Below, in pieces: positions 8,653 to 17,301 of a DNA stretch of 59,846 nt (the first letter of the stretch is position 1; each line of letters starts with the position of its first letter). Both the position numbers and the translations under genes were made by a program. Source of the DNA: an uncultured Burkholderiales bacterium. Lineage in GTDB: Bacteria > Pseudomonadota > Gammaproteobacteria > Burkholderiales > Burkholderiaceae. A model generated the notes under the pieces. That model searched no databases, had not been told where the DNA came from, and saw nothing but the letters and a program-made list of their open reading frames with translations. The stretch is from the NCBI GenBank assembly GCA_946480465.1, contig CAMLJY010000039.1:1-59846 (forward strand), in the 5' to 3' direction.

Positions 8653-9746
8653 GCGGCGGCCTCCGCACGCTGTTCGCGCGCGCGCTTCATCGCGATGACC
8701 CAGATCATCAGGTTGGCGACGTCGCGGTAGAAGGCTTCCGGCAACGCATCGTCGATGTCGACCTGCGCATACAGCGCGCGCGCCAACGCCGGCCGCTGGA
8801 CCACGGGAATGGCATGGCGGTGCGCGATGTCGCGCATGGCCGCGGCCAGGCCGTCGGCGCCCTTGGCGATGACGCGCGGCGCGCTCATCTGGCCATGGCG
8901 GTACATCAGCGCCACCGCGTAGTGCGTGGGGTTGGTCACCACCACGTCGGCATGCTTGGTCTGGCGCGTCGCCAGGCTGCGCTTGAGCATCTCGCGCCGC
9001 AGCTCGCGCAGGCGGGCACGGATTCGGGGATCGCCTTCGCGCTGCTTGGATTCCTCGCGCACCTCGCGGCGGCTCATGCGCATCTTGCGGTCGAACTCGC
9101 GGCGGGTGAACAGCAGGTCGACCAGCGCGATCGCCGCCAGCGCGAGCGCGATCTTCATTCCGGCCGATGCCGCATCAGCCATCAGCAGGCGCATGAAGCT
9201 GGCCGGCGTGGCCGCCGCCAGCTGGTGGAAGTGCGGCGCCAAGTCCCGCACCGCGAGGTAGACGACGACCGACAGCACGGCCAGCTTCGCGAGCGCGCGG
9301 CCGGTGTCGAACAGGGTGCGCAGCGACATCACCCGCTGGAAGCCCTTCACCGGATCGATGCGCGTCCAATCGGGCTGGATCGGATGGAAGCTGAAGATGC
9401 CGCCGGTCTGGGCCACGCTGGCGACGATGGCCGCACCCATGATGGTGAGCAGCAGGGGCAGCAGCAGCATCAGACCGTGCTGCAGCATCTCGAAGGCCAG
9501 GTGCACGAGCGCACCGGCACCGTCGCCGGCGCGTGCGGCCGAGGCCTGGGCGAGCAGCAGCCGGTCGAAGCGGAACTGCTGCTCGATGGTCGTCATGCCG
9601 CGCGCGTAAAGGTAGGCCACGGCCGCGCAGAAGACCACCGCGGAGACGATGTCCGTGCTGCGCGCGACCTGCCCTTTGCGGCGGGCCTCGGCCAGCTTGT
9701 AGGGCGTCGCGGACTCGTTGCGGTCCTGATCCTGTTCGGCAGCCAT
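8649..9746 (-). CDS. flhB: Flagellar export switch protein FlhB
   Basis: FlhB is the export-gate protein that switches substrate specificity from rod/hook to filament proteins. The 365-aa product begins with the hydrophilic leader ending in SATPYKLAEARRKGQVARS, has four membrane segments, and carries the autocleavage motif NPTH at residues 272-275 inside VVVTNPTHYAVALMYRHG. The open frame runs further upstream, but ATG 9746 overlaps the fliR stop (ATGA) and fits the family start. The presence of NPTH supports a functional switch. Confidence 0.96.
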   Translation of the reverse strand: MAAEQDQDRNESATPYKLAEARRKGQVARSTDIVSAVVFCAAVAYLYARGMTTIEQQFRFDRLLLAQASAARAGDGAGALVHLAFEMLQHGLMLLLPLLLTIMGAAIVASVAQTGGIFSFHPIQPDWTRIDPVKGFQRVMSLRTLFDTGRALAKLAVLSVVVYLAVRDLAPHFHQLAAATPASFMRLLMADAASAGMKIALALAAIALVDLLFTRREFDRKMRMSRREVREESKQREGDPRIRARLRELRREMLKRSLATRQTKHADVVVTNPTHYAVALMYRHGQMSAPRVIAKGADGLAAAMRDIAHRHAIPVVQRPALARALYAQVDIDDALPEAFYRDVANLMIWVIAMKRAREQRAEAAA

Positions 9747-10516
9747 CAGCGCAGCGACGCCTCCCAGCTGCGGAAGATCGCGTCGAACACCCGTGTCATG
9801 GGTGCGGTGGCCGCGGCCATCCACGCGCCCAGCGCCGCCAGGCCCGACAGCACCTTGATCGGAATGCCGAGGATGAAGACGTTCATCTGCGGCAGGTTGC
9901 GCGCGATCACGCCGAGGGCGAGTTCCACGAGCACGAGGCAGAACACGATGGGTGCCACCATGGCCAGCCCCAGCGTGAACATGCCCTGCACCAGCGGCCA
10001 CACGGCATGCGAGGCGGCCTCGGCCGTCCAGGGCGTGCCGAGGGGAAAGCGCTCGAGCCCGCGCGCGACGGCGCGCAGCATCACGTGGTGGCAGTCCGCC
10101 AGCACGAAGAGCACGGGCGCGAACAGCACGAAGGCGGCGCTGAGTACCGGCATGCGCAGCCGGGTGGCCGGATCGAGCACCTGGCCGATGCCGAAGCCGA
10201 TCTGCACGTCGAGGATGCGGGCGCCGATGGCGAAGGCGGCGAAGCCGATGTTGATGCCCAGCGCCATCAGCCCGCCTGTGGCGAACTCGAGCACGGCCGA
10301 GCCGGCGAGGGTCGGCCAGGGCAGCTCAGCGGGAACGGTGCCCGCCACCGCCGGCCACACCGCGGCGGACAGGCCGAGCACCACGGCACCGCGCACCAGC
10401 ATCGGCACGGCCATCGACGACAAGGGGGGTGCCAGCAGCAGCACACCGGCCAGGCGCATCGTGACCAGCAGGTACGACACGAGACCGGCCGGCACCGGCC
10501 CGGACCAATCGAGCAT
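9746..10516 (-). CDS. fliR: Flagellar export gate protein FliR
   Basis: FliR, with FliP and FliQ, forms the helical core of the export channel. The 256-aa product is almost entirely hydrophobic, with motifs such as GLMALGINIGFAAFAIGARI, GFGIGQVLDPATRLRMPVLS and LALGVIARNLPQMNVFILG. Length is normal. It is translationally coupled to flhB and lies 15 nt after fliQ. No fliP is present in this window. Confidence 0.95.
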   Translation of the reverse strand: MLDWSGPVPAGLVSYLLVTMRLAGVLLLAPPLSSMAVPMLVRGAVVLGLSAAVWPAVAGTVPAELPWPTLAGSAVLEFATGGLMALGINIGFAAFAIGARILDVQIGFGIGQVLDPATRLRMPVLSAAFVLFAPVLFVLADCHHVMLRAVARGLERFPLGTPWTAEAASHAVWPLVQGMFTLGLAMVAPIVFCLVLVELALGVIARNLPQMNVFILGIPIKVLSGLAALGAWMAAATAPMTRVFDAIFRSWEASLR

Positions 10517-10531
10517 GGTGGCTCCCGCCGC

Positions 10532-10798
10532 TCAGAACATCGACGGGATGGAGGTCCAGAGGCGAGTGGAATAACCCGCAATCTGGCGCAAGGCCCAGGG
10601 CCCGAACACCACCAGCGAGACCGCCGCGGCGACGAGCTTGGGCACGAAGCTCAGCGACATTTCCTGCACTTGCGTGACGACCTGCAGCACGCTGATGGCC
10701 ACGCCCACCAGCATCGTGATGCCGAGGATGGGCAGGCAGACCAGCAATCCGGTCCAGAACAGATCACCCATCATCCGCATGGCAAGGTCTGCATGCAT
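10532..10798 (-). CDS. fliQ: Flagellar export gate protein FliQ
   Basis: FliQ is a two-helix hairpin protein of the export channel. The 88-aa product has two hydrophobic segments and the family stretch SVLQVVTQVQEMSLSFVPKL. It is the first gene of the export/rod/ring operon; the start ATG 10798 is preceded by a GGGAG about 11 nt upstream. The 274-nt gap behind it separates it from pseH and may hold its promoter. Confidence 0.95.
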   Translation of the reverse strand: MHADLAMRMMGDLFWTGLLVCLPILGITMLVGVAISVLQVVTQVQEMSLSFVPKLVAAAVSLVVFGPWALRQIAGYSTRLWTSIPSMF

Positions 10799-10942
10799 GC
10801 TCGTCCAACTCCCTTGAATCGCTGGCGTTCTTTGTACGCGGGAGGTGGCTCAAATGCTGAGGCAGCGCGCCGTCCTGGTTCCCCGTGGCCGTCCTTCTTG
10901 AACGGCGCGCGAAGGCTACCCAAGAAACGGTTGGTGACGAAT

Positions 10943-10956
10943 CCCCCAAAGGGGGG
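10943..10956. promoter_or_regulatory. CCCCC-AAA-GGGGGG dyad upstream of fliQ
   Basis: A short G/C dyad with an AAA loop lies about 145 nt upstream of fliQ in the fliQ-pseH gap. Next to it on the reverse strand is a TTGACA hexamer (rc around 10978), but no convincing -10 follows at the right distance. There is no T-run, so it is a poor intrinsic terminator in either direction. A regulator site or the terminator end of the pse operon are the options. Confidence 0.35.
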
Positions 10957-11072
10957 TAACCATTTGCGACATCCCTAACTTGTCAATGGGGCCGTACCCA
11001 GACACCCGAAAGGAGGGCGACCCGCGGCACGGCTCGCCGGACCACAGTCGCTACCGCGGCAGCGGCGATCCG

Positions 11073-11528
11073 TCAAGGGCTCTTGAAGTGCAACACACCC
11101 TCGCGCTCCGCCTCGAAGTGCAGGCCCGCCGCCTCCGCGATGCGCACGGATGCCGCGTTGCCCGGCTTGACCTCGGCCCGCACCGGGCCGCTCACTTCGG
11201 ACAGCAGCAGCCGAACCATGCGTGCGCCGATGCCGCGTCCACGCGCGGCAGGGGCGACGGTCCACGACAACTCGTGGCAGTCGCCGTCGGGGTCGCGGTC
11301 GGCCCGCACGCTGCCGACCGGCTCGCCATGCTCCACGGCAATGAAGAGGCGGCGTGCCGGGTCGCGCAGCAGCGCGTCCAGCCAGCGCACGTGCGCATCC
11401 GCTTCGACGGCCGCGGTGTTGTGGCTGGCAAGGCGGGTGGCTTCGTCATTTCGCCAGGCCAGCAGCAAGGCGGCATCGGCCGCGGTGGCGGGCCGCAGGC
11501 GCAAGGTCTCGCTGCTCACTGCGGCCAT
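11073..11528 (-). CDS. pseH: PseH-like GNAT acetyltransferase
   Basis: Likely N-acetylates the 4-amino group of the UDP-altrosamine intermediate in pseudaminic acid synthesis, using acetyl-CoA. The 151-aa product has the GNAT fold: LRPATAADAALLLAWRNDEA at the start, the acceptor-site region HVRWLDALLRDPARRLFIAV, and the acetyl-CoA loop VAPAARGRGIGARMVRLLL near residues 92-110. ATG 11528 overlaps the pseG stop by 13 nt; a GTG at 11519 is an alternative. The name depends on the neighbours pseB, pseC, pseF and pseG. Confidence 0.88.
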   Translation of the reverse strand: MAAVSSETLRLRPATAADAALLLAWRNDEATRLASHNTAAVEADAHVRWLDALLRDPARRLFIAVEHGEPVGSVRADRDPDGDCHELSWTVAPAARGRGIGARMVRLLLSEVSGPVRAEVKPGNAASVRIAEAAGLHFEAEREGVLHFKSP

Positions 11529-12652
11529 GCCGGGGCCTCGCAGGCGCGGGCGGCGTCCAGCCCGCAGGCGAGCACCGCCTCCGCCACGCGCTCCGCGCCG
11601 CGGCCATCCACCAGTGCCAGCGCGCGTTGCTGCAGCGCCTGGCGCTGCGCGGGCGAATCGATCAGGCGGCGGATGAGCCCGCCCAGTTCGCGGCACAGGG
11701 CGTCGCTCCGCCCCATCGCATCCAGCCCCAGCACCGCGCCGGAGGCGGCCACCAGCGGGATCGACTGGCGCTGGTTGTCCGCCGTGATCAGCGCGATGGT
11801 CGGCGTGCCCAGGCAGCAGCGCTCCCACATCGCACCGCCGCCGGCACCGATCTGCAGGCCGTGGGCGGCATGGAAGGCGGCGAGGTTGGGCTGGTCGACG
11901 GCAAGGTCCAACTGCGGATCGCTGACCTGCAAGGTACGCAGCATCGCGAGCGCCGGGTGCGCCGAGGTGGTCGCAATCTGGATCGGGCCCGTCCAGCCGG
12001 CATGGAGGCGGCAGGCGTGGTAGGCAAAGGCGGAGAAGTTGTCGGGATCGGTGCCGCCCATGAAGATGCCGATGCTCCGCAGCGCCGGCTCGACACGGCA
12101 GGGCGCCTGCGTGCGGAAGGCCGCGTCCAGCAGCGCGTGCTGCGGGCCCCCGCAGATCGGCACTGGGTAGCGCAGCACGCCGCGGTACTTGGCCGCGTGG
12201 TCCGGCGAAGGGTTGTGGTCGATCAGCAGGTCGGCCGCCAGCGGGCGGTCGGCCAGGTCGTCGATGACGGCGATGCGGGCACCGGTGGCCGTGCGCACCG
12301 CGCAGTGCCAGCGGGCGTCGATGCCGTAGTGGTCGACCACCACCACTTGCGGCTGCCATGCATGCATGGCGCAGGTGCTGTCGGCGGCATCGTGGTCCCA
12401 GCGGCGCGCCAGCAGGCCGGCCATCGGGGGCGGCCGGTCGTCGTGTTCATCCGCGCCATCGGCGAGTCGCGGCATCGGCAGCAGCGCAAAACCGGCGCTG
12501 GCGACGACCGCTGCACTGTCCAGGTCCAGCGCCCGCGTGACGAAGGCCACTTCAGCGCCCTGCCCCTGCAGCGCCTGCGCCAACGCCAGGCAGCGCTTGA
12601 GATGCCCGAGGCCGATGCGACGGCTGGCGTCCGCGCGCACGGCGATGCGCAT
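11516..12652 (-). CDS. pseG: UDP-sugar hydrolase PseG
   Basis: PseG removes UDP from the diacetamido-altrose intermediate in CMP-pseudaminic acid synthesis. The 378-aa product begins with the typical R-D-G-H pattern, RADASRRIGLGHLKRCLALA (residues 5-24), and has a second GT-B-like half with IGIFMGGTDPDNFSAFAYHA and IGAGGGAMWERCCLGTPTIA. Length is at the upper end of the family (280-360 aa). It overlaps pseF by 1 nt (ATGA) and is followed by pseH. Confidence 0.92.
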   Translation of the reverse strand: MRIAVRADASRRIGLGHLKRCLALAQALQGQGAEVAFVTRALDLDSAAVVASAGFALLPMPRLADGADEHDDRPPPMAGLLARRWDHDAADSTCAMHAWQPQVVVVDHYGIDARWHCAVRTATGARIAVIDDLADRPLAADLLIDHNPSPDHAAKYRGVLRYPVPICGGPQHALLDAAFRTQAPCRVEPALRSIGIFMGGTDPDNFSAFAYHACRLHAGWTGPIQIATTSAHPALAMLRTLQVSDPQLDLAVDQPNLAAFHAAHGLQIGAGGGAMWERCCLGTPTIALITADNQRQSIPLVAASGAVLGLDAMGRSDALCRELGGLIRRLIDSPAQRQALQQRALALVDGRGAERVAEAVLACGLDAARACEAPAWPQ

Positions 12653-13350
12653 CAGCGGCCTCCGCCGTGCCGGGTCAGGGCGGCGTACAGCGCCTCGGCC
12701 CGTGCCCAGTCGTCAGGTGTGTCGATGTCCACCGCCGCCCAGGACGGCAGGACGAGGGTGCGGGCCCCCAGGTGCGGGCTGCGGCCGGATTGCCAGGCCT
12801 CGGCCGTGCCCCAGTAGAACTGGCCGGCGTCGTGGTACGCCGGGGGCAGGTCCTGCGTGCGGGTCTGCGCGTGCTCGGGAAACATGGATCGCGTGCTCCC
12901 GTCGGCCGCGCGCGCCAGCGCGCGCTGCACCGGCGACGGGAACTCGAGGACCGGGAAGACGAAGTCGCAGCCGGCGGTCTGCAGCAGGTCCAGCGCCTCG
13001 CGCAGCACGGTGGCCCGCAGCAGCGGCACGCCCGGGTAGATGCAGCAGACCTGCCGCGCGGCCGGCCCGGCCAGCGCCAGCACGTGCATCGCGTGCTGGA
13101 TCACCGGCACCGTGCCGGCCAGGTCGTTGGCCAGTTCCGGCGGGCGCATGAAGGGCACCTCGGCGCCCTGCTCCTTCGCGATGGCGGCGATCTCGTCGTC
13201 GTCCGTGGAGACGACGATGCGGTCGAACACGCCGGCCTCGCGCGCCGCGCCGATGGCATAGCCGATCATCGGCCGGCCGGCAAAGTCCCGGATGTTCTTG
13301 CGCGGGATGCGCTTGCTGCCGCCGCGGGCCGGGATGATCGCAAGGCGCAT
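12652..13350 (-). CDS. pseF: CMP-pseudaminate cytidylyltransferase PseF
   Basis: PseF activates pseudaminic acid with CTP, giving CMP-Pse for transfer to flagellin or surface glycans. The 232-aa product has the nucleotidyltransferase start IPARGGSKRIPRKNIRDFAG (residues 6-25), VSTDDDEIAAIAKEQGAEVP, and a sugar-binding end containing AAVDIDTPDDWARAEALY. Length is normal. Related enzymes activate legionaminate or Neu5Ac, but pseB/pseC/pseG/pseH around it support Pse. Confidence 0.93.
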   Translation of the reverse strand: MRLAIIPARGGSKRIPRKNIRDFAGRPMIGYAIGAAREAGVFDRIVVSTDDDEIAAIAKEQGAEVPFMRPPELANDLAGTVPVIQHAMHVLALAGPAARQVCCIYPGVPLLRATVLREALDLLQTAGCDFVFPVLEFPSPVQRALARAADGSTRSMFPEHAQTRTQDLPPAYHDAGQFYWGTAEAWQSGRSPHLGARTLVLPSWAAVDIDTPDDWARAEALYAALTRHGGGR

Positions 13351-13364
13351 CGTCGCCCTTTCTT

Positions 13365-14519
13365 CTAACCTGTGATCGCCGCGGCCAGCACGGCCACGAC
13401 GCGGTCCTGTTCGGCCTGCGTCATCTCGGGGAAGAGCGGCAGGCTGATCGCCTGCGCATAGTAGGCCTCGGCGGCCGGAAAGTCACCGCGCTTGAAGCCC
13501 AGGCGCCGGTAGTGCGGCTGGGTGTGGATGGGGATGTAGTGCACGTTGACGCCGATCTCGGCGGCGCGCAGCGCCTCGAAGACCTTGCGGCGGTCGATGC
13601 CGGGGTCCAGCTCGATGGCGTACAGGTGCCAGGACGACACGCGGTCGGCCGCGCGCGCCGGCCGCTCGAGCGGCAGCGCGGCCAGCAGGCCGTCGTAGCG
13701 CTCGGCCAGCGCCGCGCGCTTCGCATGCATCGCATCCAGGCGCCTGAACTGCGACAGGCCCAGCGCCGCCTGCACGTCGGTCATGCGGCAGTTGTAGCCC
13801 AGGCGCTGCTGCTCGTAGTACCAGGGGCCGTCGGGCTCGCCGTCCATCAGCGCGGCGTCGCGCGTCATGCCGTGCGAGCGCAGCAACTGCAGCTCGCGCG
13901 CGATGGCGTCGTTCTGGGTGGTGACCAGGCCGCCCTCGGCCGTGGTGACGATCTTGACCGCGTGGAAGCTGAACACCGTGGCATCGGCCCAGGCGCTGCC
14001 GGCCGGCGCGCCCAGGTAGCGCGCGCCGGTGGCGTGCGAGGCGTCCTGCAGGATGCGGAAGCCGTAGCGGTCGGCCAGCGCGCGCATCTCGCGCAGGTCG
14101 CAGGGCAGGCCGGCGAAATCGACCGGGATCAGCACCTGCGGCAGCGTGCCGTCGCGCCGTGCGGCTTCCAGCTTGGCGGCCAGCGCGGCGACCGACAGGT
14201 TGCGCGTGGCGGGATCGATGTCGACGAAATCGACGGTGGCGCCGCAGTACAGCGCGCAGTTGGCCGAGGCCAGGAAGCTGTTCGGGCTGGTCCACACGCG
14301 CGAGCCCGGGCCCACGCCGAGCGCCAGGCAGGCCAGGTGCAGGCCGGCGGTGGCGTTGCTCACCGCCACCGCATGCCTGACCTGGTGGTAGGCCGCGAAG
14401 GCCTGCTCGAAGGCCGGCACGGCCGGGCCCTGGGTCAGGAACTCGGAACGCAGCACCGCGGTGACCGCGGCGATGTCCTCGTCGGTGATGTGCTGGCGGC
14501 TGTAGGGGATGAAGGCCAT
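13365..14519 (-). CDS. pseC: PLP-dependent aminotransferase PseC
   Basis: PseC transfers an amino group to C4 of the UDP-4-keto-6-deoxy-AltNAc made by PseB. The 384-aa product is a DegT/DnrJ/EryC1-type fold-type I enzyme: start IPYSRQHITDEDIAAVTAVL, the cofactor loop VSNATAGLHLACLALGVGPG, and the PLP lysine in FSFHAVKIVTTAEGG (residues about 182-196). Length is typical. It sits 10 nt downstream of pseB and 14 nt upstream of pseF. Confidence 0.95.
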   Translation of the reverse strand: MAFIPYSRQHITDEDIAAVTAVLRSEFLTQGPAVPAFEQAFAAYHQVRHAVAVSNATAGLHLACLALGVGPGSRVWTSPNSFLASANCALYCGATVDFVDIDPATRNLSVAALAAKLEAARRDGTLPQVLIPVDFAGLPCDLREMRALADRYGFRILQDASHATGARYLGAPAGSAWADATVFSFHAVKIVTTAEGGLVTTQNDAIARELQLLRSHGMTRDAALMDGEPDGPWYYEQQRLGYNCRMTDVQAALGLSQFRRLDAMHAKRAALAERYDGLLAALPLERPARAADRVSSWHLYAIELDPGIDRRKVFEALRAAEIGVNVHYIPIHTQPHYRRLGFKRGDFPAAEAYYAQAISLPLFPEMTQAEQDRVVAVLAAAITG

Positions 14520-14529
14520 GTCGTGCGGC

Positions 14530-15540
14530 TCAATGGGAAGCGACGGAGCCGATCTCGTTCTTGATCATCTCCTGCAGCTGCGGCACGGTCAGGAATTCGG
14601 TGTTGCTGCCGCTGTCGTAGGAGAAGCCCGGCTTCACCCGCGTGGCGTTCATGCGGGCGCAGTAGTCGTCGATGGTGTACTCGGCGCCGCTCGGCAGGAT
14701 GGCGTAGTAGTGCCCGAGGTCCACCGTGTTCGGGCTGTCGCTGGCGGTGATCATCTCTTCGTGGATCTTCTCGCCGGGACGGATGCCGACCACCTTCTGC
14801 TCGGCTTCCGGCGCCACGGCGCTGGCCACGTCCGTGATGCGGTAGGACGGGATCTTGGGCACCAGGATCTCGCCGCCCCAGGCATGCTCGATGGACCACA
14901 GCACCATGTCCACGCCCTCCTGCAGCGAGATGTTGAAGCGGGTCATCTGCGGGTCGGTGATCGGCAGCACGCCCGTGGCGCGCTTCTCGGCGAAGAAGGG
15001 AATCACCGAACCGCGGCTGCCCATCACGTTGCCGTAGCGCACGACGGAAAAGCGCAGGTCGCGGCTGCCCTTGATGTTGTTGCCGGCCACGAACAGCTTG
15101 TCCGAGCACAGCTTGGTCGCGCCGTACAGGTTGATGGGCGCGGCCGCCTTGTCGGTGGACAGCGCCACCACGCGCTGCACCTTGGTGTCCAGGCAGGCCT
15201 CGATCAGGTTCTGCGCGCCCAGCACGTTGGTCTTGATGCACTCGAAGGGGTTGTACTCGGCGGTGGGCACCTGCTTCAGCGCGGCGGCGTGCACCACGAT
15301 GTCGATGCCTTCCAGGGCGCGCGTCAGGCGGGCCTGGTCGCGGATGTCGCCGATGAAGTAGCGCAGCTGGGGGTACTTGGCCGGCGGCAGCAGCTGCTGC
15401 ATCTCGAACTGCTTCAGCTCGTCGCGCGAATAGATGACCAGGCGCTTGACGTCCGGATACCGCGACAGCACCGTGTGCACGAAGGCCTTGCCGAACGAGC
15501 CGGTGCCGCCGGTGATGAGGATGGACTTGTTGCTCAGCAT
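14530..15540 (-). CDS. pseB: UDP-GlcNAc 4,6-dehydratase (5-inverting) PseB
   Basis: PseB catalyses the first step of pseudaminic acid synthesis, converting UDP-GlcNAc to a 4-keto-6-deoxy-L-AltNAc sugar. The 336-aa short-chain dehydrogenase has the NADP loop ITGGTGSFGKAFVHTVLSRY (residues 9-28), FIGDIRDQARLTRALEGIDI, VHAAALKQVPTAEYNPFECI and the catalytic region INLYGATKLCSDKLFVAGNN. Length is normal. It is 3 nt after the upstream 585-aa protein. Confidence 0.96.
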   Translation of the reverse strand: MLSNKSILITGGTGSFGKAFVHTVLSRYPDVKRLVIYSRDELKQFEMQQLLPPAKYPQLRYFIGDIRDQARLTRALEGIDIVVHAAALKQVPTAEYNPFECIKTNVLGAQNLIEACLDTKVQRVVALSTDKAAAPINLYGATKLCSDKLFVAGNNIKGSRDLRFSVVRYGNVMGSRGSVIPFFAEKRATGVLPITDPQMTRFNISLQEGVDMVLWSIEHAWGGEILVPKIPSYRITDVASAVAPEAEQKVVGIRPGEKIHEEMITASDSPNTVDLGHYYAILPSGAEYTIDDYCARMNATRVKPGFSYDSGSNTEFLTVPQLQEMIKNEIGSVASH

Positions 15541-15543
15541 GGC

Positions 15544-17301
15544 TCAGGCTCCTTGGGTGGATTCGGTGAACGGTTCGGGAGACGGTTCAGGAAGCGGTTC
15601 GGGAAACAGGCTGTCGTGCGTCGGCACGCAGCGCGGCGCGTAGTCCCGGGCCTGCCGGGCCAGGACGTCCAGGTAACGTTCATTCGACGCGAGCACGGCA
15701 TCCAGCGCACGCAGGCCGGTGCGGGCATCGAAGGACGGCACCAGCCCGTCGCTGACGTAGGGCGGCGTGATCACGTAGTCGGCCGACCAGTGCTGGTCGC
15801 TCACGTGCATCACCCAGCTGCCCGCGTCCAGGAAGCTCAGCGTGCCGCTGGTGGGCTCGCCGTAGGCGATGCAGACGTCGCTCTCGGCGGCCAGCTCGTC
15901 GATGGGCTGCGCCATCGTGCGCTGGAAGTAGCCGGCGGGCTCGCCCAGTGCGCCGGCGACGACGTTCAGCGCCGGGGTGCTGGGCTTCAGGCGCACGACG
16001 AGGTCGCGGTCATGGTGGGCGCACAGCGCACGCAGCGACTTGAAGAAGCGGATCAGCCCGAAGAAATCGATGTACGACAGGCCCTCGGCCTGCATGGTGT
16101 TCAGCAGCAGGCAGATGCGGCGCGCGCGAGGGCGCGGCTGCGCCGGCGGCCGGGCGCGGAAGGCGACCACGCGGCGCGCCACCGGCTGGCCCAGCACGGT
16201 GCGCACCGGCGGCTGGAAGCCGGGCAGCTCCACCGCCTCCACGTCCTGCGCATGCGGCAGCGGCGAGGTCGGGTAGCCGGAATGCGGCAGCACGGTCACC
16301 GGTGAGCCCAGCGCCGCGGCCAGCGAGAACAGCGGGCCGTTGTTGCCGGTGTCGTGGTCGGCCACGATCACGCGCGGCTGCTGGCCCTGCAGCGCCTGGC
16401 GCAGGCCGTGGAAGTTCAGCGCCTGGATCAGGCAGCGGCGCGCCAGCGCGGCGGCCTGCGCTTCCAGCGCCGCGCGGTTGGGAACCAGCGAGGCCAGCTC
16501 GTCGATGAAAAGCTGGCGCGCGCGCTCGGCATACAGCTCGCATGGGGCGCGCACCGGGCCGGCCACATGGTCCACCGGCTTCAGCAGCAGCGTGTCGCCG
16601 CGGCGCACCGGCACGTCGCAGTACAGGCCGGGGATGTCGATGTTGTTCGCGAAGCGCTGGCCAATGGCCTGTGCGAAGCCGCGGGCATCGTAGAAGCAGG
16701 TGGGGATGTGGGTCAGCGCTTCGACGCGGCCCAGCGCCGCCACCGCCGCCAGCACGCCATGCGCATCGATGCAGAAACCCAGCAGGGCCGGGTTCCAGAA
16801 GCGGCCGGCGTCGTACGTGTCGACGATCTGCCAGCGCGCGGTGTTGGCGGCGACGATCTCGGTCGACAGCATCGAGTCGAAGTTGAAGAGCTGCGGGTTC
16901 GACGGCCGCAGCAGGCCCAGGCGGGATTCGGTGAAGACGGCCTCGGCGGCCTGGCCGATGCGTTCGATCGTCAGCGCGCGCTGGAAGAAGAGGTACAGGT
17001 GCGCCTGGTCCCAGCCGGCCCACTGCCCGGTGCCGAAGAGCCGCGTGCGCTCGCGCGTCAGCCGCTGGTCGATGCGGGCGGCGCGCGCCTGGGCCTCGGC
17101 ATAGACGCCGGTGGCCAGGTCGGCGCCAACGTCGATGCGGCGCAGCTCGTAGCTGCCGAAGCCGGCGGCGATCACCGCATCGAGGATGCCGGGATCGATG
17201 CACAGCAGCCGCGCACCTTCATAGCGCGCTTTGTGGGCGGCCAGGTGGATGACGTCGCTGCGCTGCAGGACGAAGATCGCTTCCGGGCTGGTGCTCGTCA
17301 T
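15544..17301 (-). CDS. Uncharacterised 585-aa protein in pse operon; candidate glycan transferase
   Basis: I do not recognise this family with certainty. The 585-aa protein has no signal peptide or membrane helix. Its second half has features of GT-B-type capsule or surface-glycan transferases: VIVADHDTGNNGPLFSLAAA followed by PVTVLPHSGYPTSPLPHA, then ICLLLNTMQAEGLSYIDFF and DRDLVVRLKPSTPALNVV. The tail has a PEP-repeat (PEPLPEPSPEPFTE). ATG 17301 overlaps the tolC-like stop (ATGA), and pseB follows 3 nt later, so it is made with the pseudaminic acid enzymes. It could transfer Pse to flagellin or a surface glycan. That role is inferred from context only. Confidence 0.65.
   Translation of the reverse strand: MTSTSPEAIFVLQRSDVIHLAAHKARYEGARLLCIDPGILDAVIAAGFGSYELRRIDVGADLATGVYAEAQARAARIDQRLTRERTRLFGTGQWAGWDQAHLYLFFQRALTIERIGQAAEAVFTESRLGLLRPSNPQLFNFDSMLSTEIVAANTARWQIVDTYDAGRFWNPALLGFCIDAHGVLAAVAALGRVEALTHIPTCFYDARGFAQAIGQRFANNIDIPGLYCDVPVRRGDTLLLKPVDHVAGPVRAPCELYAERARQLFIDELASLVPNRAALEAQAAALARRCLIQALNFHGLRQALQGQQPRVIVADHDTGNNGPLFSLAAALGSPVTVLPHSGYPTSPLPHAQDVEAVELPGFQPPVRTVLGQPVARRVVAFRARPPAQPRPRARRICLLLNTMQAEGLSYIDFFGLIRFFKSLRALCAHHDRDLVVRLKPSTPALNVVAGALGEPAGYFQRTMAQPIDELAAESDVCIAYGEPTSGTLSFLDAGSWVMHVSDQHWSADYVITPPYVSDGLVPSFDARTGLRALDAVLASNERYLDVLARQARDYAPRCVPTHDSLFPEPLPEPSPEPFTESTQGA

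Noticed and set aside
10960..10990. TTGACA hexamer upstream of fliQ as a sigma70 promoter
   Set aside because: No TATAAT-like sequence lies 16-18 nt downstream on the same strand.
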